Both the position numbers and the translations under genes were made by a program. The notes beneath the pieces are model-generated. The model had not been told where the DNA came from and did no database searches. It saw nothing but the letters and a program-made list of their open reading frames with translations. This document shows positions 39,254 to 48,308 of a stretch of 64,000 nucleotides of DNA, piece after piece. The first letter of the stretch is position 1. Each line of letters opens with the position of its first letter. This DNA comes from Aureococcus anophagefferens (Eukaryota; Sar; Pelagophyceae; Pelagomonadales; Pelagomonadaceae), in contig NW_008705566.1 of assembly GCF_000186865.1 (NCBI RefSeq), forward strand, positions 2,659,699 to 2,723,698. Direction: 5' to 3'.

Positions 39254-39564
39254 TTGACGCGGACCTTGCCCGAGATGATCTTGAAGGCGACGCGACCGTG
39301 GACGAGCGCGCGCCGCGCGAACGTCTCGCCGCACGCCGGGTTCGGGCAGGTGACCTGGTCCGCCGTGAGGTCCTTGACGATGCGCTCCTCGTAGACCTTG
39401 ACGAGCTTCGAGCCCGCGCCGTTGCCCTTGGCGTACTTGAAGAGCTTCGCGCCGCACGAGTCGCACGACACGTCGACGCGACGCGCCGGGAGCTTCTTCC
39501 GCGGCGCCGCCAAGCCGCGCGCGCCCCGGAGCGAGACGACGAACGCGACGACGCCCAGGCGCAT
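39250..39564 (-). CDS. Small zinc-ribbon protein with signal sequence
   Basis: 104 residues. MRLGVVAFVVSLRGARG is a signal peptide, then AAPRKKLPARR, which could be a plastid or secretory leader. The mature part has two Cys pairs, CDSCGAK (about 34-37) and CPNPACG (about 73-78), a zinc-ribbon spacing, separated by a basic strand KLFKYAKGNGAGSKLVKVYEERIVKDL. The C-terminus (GRVAFKIISGKVRVK) is basic. The fold suggests nucleic acid or protein binding; I cannot name it. Its TGA overlaps the ATG of the DusA-like gene by four bases (ATGA), which raises the possibility of a shared mRNA. Confidence 0.75.
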   Translation of the reverse strand: MRLGVVAFVVSLRGARGLAAPRKKLPARRVDVSCDSCGAKLFKYAKGNGAGSKLVKVYEERIVKDLTADQVTCPNPACGETFARRALVHGRVAFKIISGKVRVK

Positions 39565-39939
39565 GCAACGTGCCTGCGGGGTAAGTGCGTCACGCGCGCG
39601 CCGCGCCTATCCGATCGATGCTCTCCTCTTTCCTTCCTCGGGACCGGCCCTCGTTGGGGCCGGGATTCTGTTTGCTGTACCGCATGTCTCATGGCCTACT
39701 AGAACCGATCGGAGAACCCACAGTGGCGTCGTCATCGGAAGAGCTGAAGTGGTGTGCGCGCGACGCGGCGACGCGCCTGTGGCAGTGGCAATGGCTGGTG
39801 CTATGGAGAGTCGCTGCTTCAATCGGGTGCAACCAAAAGTGCAACGTCGCTTGTTGACGCAAAGATCAGTCGCTTTGCCGCGTGCACGACACTGCCAACT
39901 CCCGCCGAATCCACGACACGACGCCACAGGGTACGCGTG
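39565..39939. other. Intergenic between divergent-ended minus-strand genes, nothing clear
   Basis: About 375 bp with lower GC. It holds overlapping short frames on both strands but none has a coding pattern or domain. A CAACGTCGCTTGTTG stretch near 39842 is loosely palindromic. No tRNA-like fold recognised by eye. Confidence 0.45.
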
Positions 39940-40770
39940 TTAGTTCGCGCCGCCGAAGACCGCGTCCCAGAAGCCGAGCTCGTAGGCCTGGAGCATGCGG
40001 ACGGGGTCCGCGAGCGCGTCGCAGTTCGCGCCCGCGCCGCCCTTGGCAAACTCGGCCGCGATGACCTCCGCGGCCATGTCGTCGAGGTCCGGGAGCGGCG
40101 TCGCGAAGAACGCGAGGAACTGGAGCGCGTCGACGACGTCGACGCCGTGCGCCGCGAAGTCGGCCTTCGCGCCGCTCTTCAAAACGCCCGCGCGCACGCG
40201 GCGGCAGGCCTCGCCCCAGGCCGGGAAGTTCACGGCCGCCGCGGCGGCGGCGGCGGCCCTCTTCCCGTCGCGGCTGAGGAGCGCCCAGTACGCGCCGTAG
40301 GCCTGCGCGCCCGGCGACGGCACGAAGGGCTCGCCGTCGTCGTCGAGGCCGTGCGGGTCGAGGTCGAGGCCGACGCCAATGGATAAACGGTTCAGGAGCG
40401 GCGCCGCGGCCATCTCGCCCGCGAGCAGCGTTGCGAACAGGCCCTCGCCGACGGGCGCCTCGTTCTTGTGGCAGTCCGTCAGACCGCCGGGCGACGGCGT
40501 CCAGTCATCGAAGCCCGCGAGCCGCGCGAAGCTCACGGCGTCGCTCGGCTGGATGAGGCGCTGCTCGCCGGCGAAGCGCTTCAGGGCCGCGAAGTCGAGC
40601 GTGCCGGCCTCGGCGGCGGCGACGAAGGGGTGGGACGCCAGCGCTTTCTCCGTTGCCACGTTGAACTCCGACGTGCGCAGCGTCTCGAGGCACGCCTTCG
40701 CCGCCTCGAGGTCCTTGGCTGCAGCGGCGGTGATGCTTGAGAGCAGCAGCGCGAACTTCACGCTCCCCAT
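39940..40770 (-). CDS. TenA/heme-oxygenase-fold protein
   Basis: 276 residues from the ATG at 40770; MGSVKFALLLSSITAAAA is a signal peptide. The rest is all helical and fits the TenA/THI-4 (heme-oxygenase-like) fold: NVATEKALASHPFVAAAEAGTL then FKRFAGEQ-type helix (LKRFAGEQRLIQPSD), a central helix with EGLFATLLAGEMAAAPLL, and a C-terminal helix AYELGFWDAVFG. TenA proteins hydrolyse aminopyrimidines in thiamin salvage; relatives have other roles. I see no clear active-site Cys in the usual place, so the reaction is uncertain. The signal peptide would place it in the plastid or secretory system. Proteins of this kind occur in algae, from memory. Confidence 0.68.
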   Translation of the reverse strand: MGSVKFALLLSSITAAAAKDLEAAKACLETLRTSEFNVATEKALASHPFVAAAEAGTLDFAALKRFAGEQRLIQPSDAVSFARLAGFDDWTPSPGGLTDCHKNEAPVGEGLFATLLAGEMAAAPLLNRLSIGVGLDLDPHGLDDDGEPFVPSPGAQAYGAYWALLSRDGKRAAAAAAAAVNFPAWGEACRRVRAGVLKSGAKADFAAHGVDVVDALQFLAFFATPLPDLDDMAAEVIAAEFAKGGAGANCDALADPVRMLQAYELGFWDAVFGGAN

Positions 40771-41031
40771 AATCGCTCGTGGCGGTGCCTTGCAGTTCAC
40801 ATTGAAGTGCGACAACTTCAACAAAGGAAGTACCGGGCATCCCTGCCCTGGCATCTAGACACTGTGTAAGACACCCTACGCGCCGTAGTTCAGCGCCGCC
40901 CTCCTCCTCGCCAGCACGTCACCGACGTCGTCCGCGTCCGACGCGAGGCCCCACTGGGCCAGCAGCGGAGCTTCGCGCGTGCGCCCGGGTCCGCGAGCGC
41001 GGCGTCGCGGACCGCGACGCGGACATACAAC

Positions 41032-41685
41032 TCAGGCGGTCGCCGTGGCTTCGGCGGCCGCGCGTCCGGTCGCGGCGGATTTGGCCGGGAGCGGCGCGTC
41101 CGCGGCGTAGTAGTCTTTCGGCGAGACGACGGCCGGGCCGCCGTACATGTTGATGAGCCAGGCCTGGCGAATCTCGAGCTTGGCGAGGAAGAACGCGTGC
41201 GACGACATGGCGCCGCCGCCGAAGCAGCCCCAGCCGTCCATCGCCGGGTGTTTGCTCTTGAGCGCGGCGGCGGCGACGGCCCACTCCTCGTGCTTCGGAT
41301 CGACCTTCTTGAACTCGCCCGTGAGCACGAGCCGCGAGCACGGCGGGTTCTCCGGGTCGCCGCCCGCGGGGTCGCACGCCGCCGTCGTCACGAACTCCTG
41401 CGCCTCGGAGAACGTGAGCGACATGCGCGCGTTCTTCTCGAGGTCGATGACGCTCGCGTCGAGCGGGCTCACGCACATGTAGGGCGTGCCCGTGGCGTTG
41501 TCGCCGATGGAGACCGGGTTGCCGAAGGGATAGCCCTTGATCTCCTTGTCCTCGGAGATCGTCGAGAGCGTCGCCCAGGTCAAGCGATTCACCATGTAGC
41601 GGGCGAAGGCGGCGTGGTCCCCGACGTCGGGGCGGTCGTCGGCGCGCGCGAGGGCCGCCGCGACGACGAGGAGGGCCGAGCGCAT
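41032..41685 (-). CDS. CREG-like secreted FMN-binding split-barrel protein
   Basis: 217 residues; MRSALLVVAAALARA is a signal peptide. The mature protein closely follows animal and plant CREG1: ARYMVNRLTWATLSTIS, KGYPFGNPVSI, GTPYMCVSPLDASVIDLEKNA, RMSLTFSEAQ, then the CD...PENPPCSRLVLTGE block with its Cys pair, and HAFFLAKLEIRQAWLINMYGGP. CREG proteins have the PNPOx fold but usually lack oxidase activity; in animals they are lysosomal or secreted glycoproteins. An NAT glycosylation site is present. The C-terminal tail is Ala/Thr-rich. GGCAGCCC lies about 100 bases upstream of the ATG on the coding strand. The start at 41685 was chosen because upstream in-frame ATGs add non-protein-like sequence. 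Confidence 0.87.
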   Translation of the reverse strand: MRSALLVVAAALARADDRPDVGDHAAFARYMVNRLTWATLSTISEDKEIKGYPFGNPVSIGDNATGTPYMCVSPLDASVIDLEKNARMSLTFSEAQEFVTTAACDPAGGDPENPPCSRLVLTGEFKKVDPKHEEWAVAAAALKSKHPAMDGWGCFGGGAMSSHAFFLAKLEIRQAWLINMYGGPAVVSPKDYYAADAPLPAKSAATGRAAAEATATA

Positions 41686-41834
41686 TGCGACGCCGATCTG
41701 CACTGTTCGACTCCGGAGAGCGGCACGCGCTCGATCGAGAGGCGGCATCGTTGGCTGATGCCGATGGTGCCGTGTGAGAGCATGGGCTGCCATCTTCCGT
41801 GAGAGCCCAGCGCGCTGCGCACCACAAGAAAAAA

Positions 41835-43690
41835 ATGGCATCGAACGTCGGCGCCTTCCTCGCTTTGCCGCCGCAGATCTTCCTCGTGCTGTTCCTCGTC
41901 TTCCTCAACTCGTTCCAGGGCTTCGGCATCCGCTTCGTGCGGTACCAGTATTTGACCAACGAGTACGGCTTCTCGGACAAAGCTGCCGCGTCGCTGCTGG
42001 GCGTGCAAGCCACGCTCAACCTCTTCTTCGCCGGCGTCGGCGCCGTGCTGACCGACGCCGTCGGCGTCCGCCGCTGCGCGATGGTCGCCATGTCCGTGTC
42101 CATCGTCGGCCGCGCGCTCGTGGCCTTTGGGCGGTCGCGGCCGGTGTCCCGTGGCCGGGACGATGTGCCTGGAACGGTGTCCAATAAAACGAGTGTCGTC
42201 GCAGGTCGCGCCTCGAGCTCTACGCGAGCTTCCTCGTCCTCGCGCCCGTCGGCGAGGCGCTGCTGTCCGTGGGCATCTATCGCGTGTCGCTCAAGAAGCT
42301 GACGACGCCGCGGACGCGGGCCTTCGCCTTCGCGGTGGAGTACGCGACGTTCAACCTCAGCGGAGCGCTCGCGGACGTGTTGATCGACGCGCTCCGGCGG
42401 CGGCCCGACGCCGTGATCGGCGGCGCGACGTTCACGGGCACGCGGCTCTTCCTCGTCGCCACGTTCTTCGTGCTGCTCGCGTCGTGGGTCGTCGCCTTCT
42501 TCGGGCTGCGGGACGAGACGGTCACCGACGCCGACGACCCGGAGGAGGGCGCCGCGCCCGCGGCGGGGTCGCCGAAGCGGCGCGCGCGCGCCTACGCGGG
42601 CGGCGCCTGGTCGCCGCGCGCGTGGCTCGCGTGGCGGAGGGAGGAGACCCGGCGCTACGTCGTCTCGCCCACGCGGCCCAAGGCCTTCGTCGCGCCCGGG
42701 ACCGCGCCGGCGTCGCGCGTCGAGGCGGCCCTCGCGCAGCTGAGACGCGTCGCCGCCGAGGCCGCGACGACGCTCCGGTCGCGGCGGCTCTGGCGCGTCT
42801 TCGTCGCGTCGCTCGCGGTCTTCGGCGTCGCCAAGCAGTGGTCCGAGTCGGAGCAGCTCATGCCGCCGTTCCTCGAGCGGCGCTACGGCGAAAAGGTGCC
42901 CATCTTCACGATCCACTCCATCAACCTCTGGGGCTGCTTGATTTTTCCGACCTTGGTCGCCGCGAAGACGTCGGATCTGCCGGCGTTCCGCGTCATCGTG
43001 CCGGGTTTGTGGATCATGGCGCTGTCGCCCCTCGCGCTCGTCGCGTCGCCGACGCCCGCGGGCGCCGCGGTCTGGCAGGCCTGGCTCACGGCGGGTGAGG
43101 TGCTGTGGAGCCCGCGGTTCAGCGCGTGGACGATCTCGCTGGCGCCCGAGGGCCGCGAGGGGCTCTTCATCGCGCTCGCGGGCGTGAAAGATCTGCTCCT
43201 GACCTGGCCGTCGACGATGCTCGTCGGCGTGCTCAACGCGCGCTTCAACGAGAACTGCCCGAGCTGCCGCGACGCCGTCGGCCACTTCTGTTCCACGGTC
43301 GTCGACGCCACAACCTGCGCGTCGCAGACGGGCGTGTGCGACGCGCCGGCGGGCGGCTGGGAGACGAACGCCGCGGGACACGCGGTCTGCCCGGCGACGT
43401 GCCTCGAGTGCGCGTCCTACTCGGACCCGAACCCGCGCACGCTCTGGACCGTGGTGCTGCTGCTGTCGCTCACGTCGCCCGTGGTCGTCGTGTTCGCTCT
43501 CCCTTTTCTGCGGGACGGCTCCTACCGCCTCTGCGCGCCGTCGTCGGACCGGCTCCGCGACGTCTGCGGCGCGGGCCGCGGGCTCCGGCCCCGCGCGGCG
43601 TCCGGCGACGGCGTCGCCATGGTCGCGCCGCCCCAGGACGAGACGGGGCTCCTCGAGGCCCCCAAGGCGGACGCCGCGGGCGTGGCGTAA
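41835..43690 (+). CDS. Major-facilitator-superfamily transporter, one 71-bp intron
   Basis: Exons 41835..42133 and 42205..43690 join to 594 residues; splicing gives ALVAFG-RSRLELYASFLVLAPVGEALL in frame. The first half has hydrophobic helices of MFS type (QIFLVLFLVFLNSFQGFGIRF; LLGVQATLNLFFAGVGAVLTD) and the MFS loop DAVGVRRCAM between TM2 and TM3. A charged cytoplasmic loop lies at about 215-290, and the second half has further helices. A Cys-rich lumenal loop (NENCPSCRDAVGHFC...CPATCLECASY) precedes the last helix. The substrate cannot be predicted. The C-terminus is cytosolic and acidic. Stop at 43688-43690. Confidence 0.82.
42134..42204 (+). other. Short intron with repeat-flanked ends
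   Basis: 71 bp, GT...AG. The donor-side 8 bases GTCGCGGC and the 8 bases after the acceptor GTCGCGCC differ at one position, the same arrangement as the introner target duplications, but no terminal inverted repeat or family sequence is present. Its removal is needed to keep the transporter frame. Confidence 0.8.
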
Positions 43691-43763
43691 AGAGCAAGTT
43701 CAATGTTCGAAGTTGAAGTCAGAAAAAAAAAATGGAAAAAAAAAGAGGCTGCCCACAAACACG

Positions 43764-44840
43764 ATGATGGTGATGATGTGGGTGGGAGCGCTGCTGGCGG
43801 CGCTCACAGCCGCAGCAGCCCCCTACGACTCGACCGAATTCGTCGCGTTGAACCACAGCCGTCCGGCCCTCTGGGTCTTCGAGGACACCGGCGTCGAGAT
43901 GCTCTTCGTCGCCGAGCCGGCGCGGACGGCGCTGGACTGCGGCGTCGACGCGGCCGTGGACGCGTTCGGCGAGGCGGCGCCGTCCGTGGCGCCGGGCCTG
44001 TCCATCGCCGGCTACGTGCGGCCCGACACGGTGTCGCGCTTCTGCCTGCGGCCCGGCGGGCGCCGCGGCCGCGTCGACTCGCGGCGGTCGCGGCGCGTCT
44101 TCACGTTCGGCGCGGTCGCGGCCGCGCCGACGCTGCGCGAGCTCGCGGACTGGATCGACGAGTCGCCGACGCGGTGCCTGCCGTCGGAGCGGGGGCTCCT
44201 CTTCGAGGCCGTGGAGCTCCTGTGCTTCTGCCTCGGCTACAAGCCCGTCGTGCTCCGGCAGCGGCTCCTCCGGGGCGGCGGCGGCGCGCACAACGCCGTC
44301 GTCCACGGCGCGCCGGGGAATCTGTGGTCGCCGCACACGCGCGCGGTGCTCGCCTGGCTCACGACGGGTCCGGGGCGCGCGGAGGTCTGGCGCGGCGCGG
44401 CGCGGAACGAGTGGGGCGACGGCGACGACCCGCCCTTCGAGGACAGCCTCGTCTTCGCCCACGCGGCGACGCACGCCGACGCGGGCCGGCGCCTCGTCGA
44501 GCTCCGGGCCCAGGACGCGTCCGTGCCGGGGCAGGCGAGCCGCGACGCGACGGCGGAGTTCATCGCCGAGGTCGGGCGGCTCCTCGCGTACCCGGCGGAC
44601 AGCGTCCGGGCCTACATGGCGGACGAGATGCTCGTGGGCTACGAGCCGCGCCTCGTCGACCGCGCCCTGGACCGCGGCGCCGCGTCCGCGGCGCGGTCCC
44701 TGGCCGCGGACGTCGCGTCCTTCGTCGTCGGCGCAGACCGGCTCCCCGCGCTCCCGGGCCTCGACGCGCTCCTCGACGCGCCCCTCGACGGCGCGGCGCT
44801 CTCCGACGCCGCGTCGGCCCTCGACTGGCTGTTCCCCTAA
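43764..44840 (+). CDS. Secreted protein of unknown function
   Basis: 358 residues from the ATG at 43764; MMVMMWVGALLAALTAAAA is a signal peptide. Upstream in-frame ATGs (43713) add a Lys-rich leader from an A-rich stretch and are less likely. The mature protein is alpha-helical with SRRVFTFGAVAAAPTLRELADWID, a helix containing LLFEAVELLCFCLGYKPVV, and a C-terminal SLAADVASFVVGADRLPALPGLDALLD. No catalytic motif or family recognised. Four or five Cys could form disulfides. It ends 9 bp before the stop of the convergent SCP2/membrane gene. Confidence 0.68.
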   Translation: MMVMMWVGALLAALTAAAAPYDSTEFVALNHSRPALWVFEDTGVEMLFVAEPARTALDCGVDAAVDAFGEAAPSVAPGLSIAGYVRPDTVSRFCLRPGGRRGRVDSRRSRRVFTFGAVAAAPTLRELADWIDESPTRCLPSERGLLFEAVELLCFCLGYKPVVLRQRLLRGGGGAHNAVVHGAPGNLWSPHTRAVLAWLTTGPGRAEVWRGAARNEWGDGDDPPFEDSLVFAHAATHADAGRRLVELRAQDASVPGQASRDATAEFIAEVGRLLAYPADSVRAYMADEMLVGYEPRLVDRALDRGAASAARSLAADVASFVVGADRLPALPGLDALLDAPLDGAALSDAASALDWLFP

Positions 44841-44849
44841 AAAACACAG

Positions 44850-46340
44850 TTACGGATCGCCCATGAGCGGCGTCGCCGCGTCGTTGAGCGGCGGCCGCCA
44901 GCCCGCGTCGTACTGGTCGTGCTCCGTGTACGACAGGCTCCCGCAGCAGATGCTCGTGTTCATCGTGTCCGGGTAGCTACTCCGCACGAAGAGCACGGCG
45001 CCGACGCCGAACGGCGCGGTCATGAGCCAGGCCACCCACACGAAAAACGACGTCGGTTCGAGGATCAAAAAGTACGTCATCGCGATCGTCGCGGTCACGC
45101 CGAAGACGCAGAAGATCCAGGCGCCGGCGAGGAAATCGTTGCCGAGGTGGCGCCGCCAGTACGCGTCGGCGCTCGAGTCCTTCGCCACGCAGCAGCCGCA
45201 GGAGTTCAGGAAGACGCCGTCGTAGAAGTAGCTCGACCCCTGGCCGTCGTTCTTGCACATGTTCTCGGGCATGGCCGCCGCGAGCCAGAAGCCCATGAGC
45301 GCCATGGAGACGACCGTGAACCCGAGGTAGCCGACGCCGTAGCCGACGTAGCCGTAGTAGAGGTACGCGCAGCCGATGACGACGTAGGGGGCGAAGCCGA
45401 GCTGGAAGCCCCAGATCGCGAGGAGCATCTCGTTGTGCGTGAAGTACTTGGTCGTGTAGGACATCTTCGACACGTCCTCGCGCATGGCGCGCATGACCAT
45501 GAGGATGGCGACCTCCGGGTAGCTCAGCTTGATGAAGTAGACGCTCCCGAGCGTGAAGCCCGCCGCGGAAACCAGGTTGCCGTAGCTCATGATGGCGTCG
45601 AGCGTCGTCGCCGTGTCGTACATGCACAGGTAGATGGCGTAGGCGAGGTAGATGACCGAGGACAGGAGGAAGAGGTAGGACCCGACGAGCGCGTCCGTGC
45701 CGAAGTGGCGCTTCCAGAAGACGGCCGTGCACGGGTTCCGGGGCTCGACGCGCGGCGCGAGCGCCTTCAAAATTTCCGCCTCCTCCTCCTCGGGCGTCGG
45801 CGGCCGCTTCCCGCCGGCGGCGGCCGTGAGCGCGGCGACCTTCTGCACCGACGCCTTGGCGTCGTCCCAGAACGCGTCGAGCCGCTCCATCTTCTTCAGG
45901 TCGCCCGAAGCCCGGAGCTTGCCCGTCATCATCGCCGTCGCGACGCCCAGCTCCTTGGTCTCGATGCGCTGGAACGTCGCCTCGTCGCGATACCGCAGGT
46001 GGCCCGTGAGGCCCTCGGGCGCCGCGCCCGCGGGGAACCGGCTCGTCGCCGCGGCGTCTCCCGCGCAGTCGAGGAGCCAGCCGTCGCCGCCGCCGCCGAC
46101 CTCGAAGGCGAAGGTCAGGCCCGCGAGCTCGTCGGGCACGGGCCGCCCGGCGAAGGCCGCGAAGAGCGCGTCGGAGCTCGGGCAGGCCTCCTCGTCCGCC
46201 GGGGGCTGCTTCGTCTCCTCGTCGCCGGACTGGTACCCGTCGCCGCCGGGCTTCTTCGTGAAGATGTGGCGCAGGCCGGTCGCCGCCGACGCGGACTTGC
46301 GCACGCTCCGGAACATGGACGACGACTTGCGCCGCTCCAT
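44850..46340 (-). CDS. SCP2-like lipid-binding domain fused to polytopic membrane domain
   Basis: 496 residues from the ATG at 46340 (MERRKSSSMFRS). The basic N-terminus is followed at about 57-160 by an SCP2-like fold (LAGLTFAFEVGGGGDGWLLDC; VATAMMTGKLRASGDLKKMERL), where TGKL-x-GD matches the sterol-carrier end. A linker with EEEEAEI leads to about six to eight hydrophobic helices. The membrane part appears duplicated: FWKRHFGTDALVGSYLF...LSYPEV and YWRRHLGNDFLAGAWIF...SSYPDT align end to end. It probably binds lipid at a membrane; localisation is unclear. GGCAGCCCC ends three bases before the ATG on the coding strand. Confidence 0.72.
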   Translation of the reverse strand: MERRKSSSMFRSVRKSASAATGLRHIFTKKPGGDGYQSGDEETKQPPADEEACPSSDALFAAFAGRPVPDELAGLTFAFEVGGGGDGWLLDCAGDAAATSRFPAGAAPEGLTGHLRYRDEATFQRIETKELGVATAMMTGKLRASGDLKKMERLDAFWDDAKASVQKVAALTAAAGGKRPPTPEEEEAEILKALAPRVEPRNPCTAVFWKRHFGTDALVGSYLFLLSSVIYLAYAIYLCMYDTATTLDAIMSYGNLVSAAGFTLGSVYFIKLSYPEVAILMVMRAMREDVSKMSYTTKYFTHNEMLLAIWGFQLGFAPYVVIGCAYLYYGYVGYGVGYLGFTVVSMALMGFWLAAAMPENMCKNDGQGSSYFYDGVFLNSCGCCVAKDSSADAYWRRHLGNDFLAGAWIFCVFGVTATIAMTYFLILEPTSFFVWVAWLMTAPFGVGAVLFVRSSYPDTMNTSICCGSLSYTEHDQYDAGWRPPLNDAATPLMGDP

Positions 46341-46716
46341 GCTGGGGCTGCCTTCACCGCTTCGGCTGCCCACACCACCTCGTCGAAAGCAAGGGGTAAT
46401 AAATAGTATGGGGTGGCAGCTCAACGAGATTATGTTGCGCGAGCTCCTCGTACTGCAACCCATCGTTTTGGGGCAATGTTGACGACTTTTGGCCGGGGAC
46501 TTTTCGACGCCGCCGTCGTCGACGCGGCCCCAGACGGACCGCAGCGGTATTCGCTCCCCCGCGAAGGCGCCCGCGACAAGACTTACGCGTCCGGGCGGTT
46601 CGGGTCCGGTGGAAGGAAACCGAGGCGCGCTGGAGGGCACCGTGTCCGGTTTGGCGCCACGCGAGGAAGGGGGTTTTGGGGCAGCTCTTGGACGTGTTCG
46701 CGATGATGATGGTCGG

Positions 46717-46766
46717 NNNNNNNNNNNNNNNNNNNNNNNNNNNNNNNNNNNNNNNNNNNNNNNNNN
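46717..46766. other. Assembly gap (50 N)
   Basis: Fifty N bases; probably a fixed-length scaffold join, so the true distance is unknown. Confidence 0.98.
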
Positions 46767-46775
46767 CCCTTCGTT

Positions 46776-47002
46776 GGTACCTATGGATGGGCTCGAGCAT
46801 CTCAGGACACGAAAAGTTCTCGACCTCGAATGCCCGCACGCTGCCCGAGAAACTGTGTTGCGACACCGTCGGCGCCGGGGCTGCGCAGGCTCTGAGATCG
46901 TGGGAAAAGTGTGTCCTGAAGGTTTCGAGCCCCCCGCGGGTACCCATAGGGCGCCTCCAACCTCTAAGGACAAGAAAATATCGCACACTCGACTCACACC
47001 GC
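46776..47002. repeat. Diverged direct repeat right of the gap
   Basis: A block starting GGTACCTATGG at 46776 reappears in diverged form starting GGTACCCATAGG at 46939 (about 163 bp apart). The blocks share GGACA-GAAAA and CTCGA words over about 64 bp. It may be part of a longer array lost in the gap. Confidence 0.5.
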
Positions 47003-47347
47003 CGCCCTCTCGTCCCGCCGCCGAACAACCGTCGCGCTCGCGAGCCAACGCAATGATCTCAGCAGCCCAAATTCGCTGCCCCGCCCCGTCGAAGGGTTCC
47101 GCAGCCGCGCCGCGCCGCGCGACCCGCCATCGTTGCACTCAGCCCGCGCGCTGCGGCGTGGAAGAAGAAAGAAAACGCTAGCGGCGGCCCCGAGTAGTAC
47201 GAGGACCTCGCGTTTCGCCTGCCACCCCATCTAGATTTATATCCCCTTGTCGAAAGTCGGCAAGTGCCGTAATATCGGCCCCTCGCGCTTCAACCGCGAA
47301 ACGTTGAACTTCGGGAACGAAGGACCCCCTCGGGAAAGCTTCGTGCG

Positions 47348-48223
47348 CTACAGCTCCGCGTAAAACTGCCCCGTGGCGGGGTACTGGGCCTGGTCCTGGC
47401 TCGCGATGCCCCGCGGCGGGATCATGAACTCCTTCGCCGGGCCCGTGAACTGCTTCTTGTCGTGGGGCGCACACACAGCCGGGTAGTGGATCTTGTCGCA
47501 GAAGCTGCCCGGGCAGTCGAGGTCGTCGGCGCAGTAGGGCGCGGTCTGGAACTCGACGTCGATGGCGCTGGGCCAGTGCGTCTCCGTGCCGAAGTACTCG
47601 CGCGGCGCCGGGTCGTCGAGGCACGAGTAGTAGTCGTCGTCGCCGATGACGCAGAACTCCATCTTCAGGTAGGTCGCGTTCCTCTGGATGGCGATGGCCG
47701 TGAAGGTCTGGGGCGGGACCCAGTAGGGGCAGAGGTGGAAGTCGTGCGCCTGGCACTGCTCCATGACGACCATGCCGTAGCGGTTCAGGGACCGCTCGTT
47801 GAAGCTCCGGAAGCAGACGCTGAACCGCAGCGCGTTCTGCCCGAAGTTGTTGACCGGGAGCACGTGCGACCCCGGCGGGATCTGCTCGTTGCCCTGGTCG
47901 ACGCAGTTCGAGCCGCAGATGCTGCTGTCCGCGCACTTCCAGCGGTACATCTCGTCGATGCACTGGGTCATGAGCGAGCTCGCGCAGCCCGCCCGGCGCG
48001 AGCAGACGCCGTAGTACTCGTCGGCGCAGTCGCAGACCGCCTCGGAGTAGCCGTCGCCCACGGGCACCTCGCGGATGCACAGGTCGTACTCCTCCTTGCA
48101 GATCGTCAGCTCGACCTTGTTGCAGCTCCGCGTGTACCACTCGTCGCCGTCGTCGACGCCCCAGGTCAGCTTCCCGACGCAGGGCGCGACGAGGACGAGG
48201 GCCAGCGCGACGCCCCGCGCCAT
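47348..48223 (-). CDS. Secreted Cys-rich protein, unrecognised
   Basis: 291 residues; MARGVALALVLVAPCVG is a signal peptide. About 20 cysteines follow in a spacing that repeats pairs (CNKVELTICKEEYDLC; CDCADEYYGVC; CIDEMYRWKC; CGSNC), so the mature protein should be disulfide-rich. The C-terminal third has DLDCPGSFCDKI and ends FYAEL without a membrane anchor. One NAT glycosylation site. I do not recognise the family; a phospholipase-A2-like or extracellular-matrix role would be speculation. TTGGGCAGCT directly precedes the ATG. It lies 85 bp before the stop of the next minus-strand gene. Confidence 0.72.
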   Translation of the reverse strand: MARGVALALVLVAPCVGKLTWGVDDGDEWYTRSCNKVELTICKEEYDLCIREVPVGDGYSEAVCDCADEYYGVCSRRAGCASSLMTQCIDEMYRWKCADSSICGSNCVDQGNEQIPPGSHVLPVNNFGQNALRFSVCFRSFNERSLNRYGMVVMEQCQAHDFHLCPYWVPPQTFTAIAIQRNATYLKMEFCVIGDDDYYSCLDDPAPREYFGTETHWPSAIDVEFQTAPYCADDLDCPGSFCDKIHYPAVCAPHDKKQFTGPAKEFMIPPRGIASQDQAQYPATGQFYAEL

Positions 48224-48308
48224 AGCTGCCCAACGAACCTCTCGATGGTGCGGGGCAGCGTCGCGCCGTTGAAGGCGTCGTTGAGGGCGATTTTTACGCG
48301 ACGGCCGC

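Larger units (their letters stand above)
46341..47347. other. Gene-free kilobase with assembly gap
   Basis: No coding sequence supported. Long frames across it read through the gap and are artefacts. It contains the 50-N gap and a diverged direct repeat (see separate entries). Left of the gap GC falls and short purine runs occur; right of it CTCGAxCTC-type words recur. Confidence 0.6.

Noticed and set aside
39565..39939. tRNA or other structured RNA in the spacer
   Set aside because: No cloverleaf or invariant GGTTCRA-type box found by eye; a tRNAscan or Rfam search would decide.
42269..43690. A separate transporter gene starting at 42269
   Set aside because: Starts at GTG in mid-helix; joined to the upstream exon it gives one continuous MFS protein.
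44850..47138. SCP2 gene extended upstream across the N gap
   Set aside because: Reads through N bases and low-quality sequence; ATG at 46340 with the GGCAGCCCC leader is the natural start.
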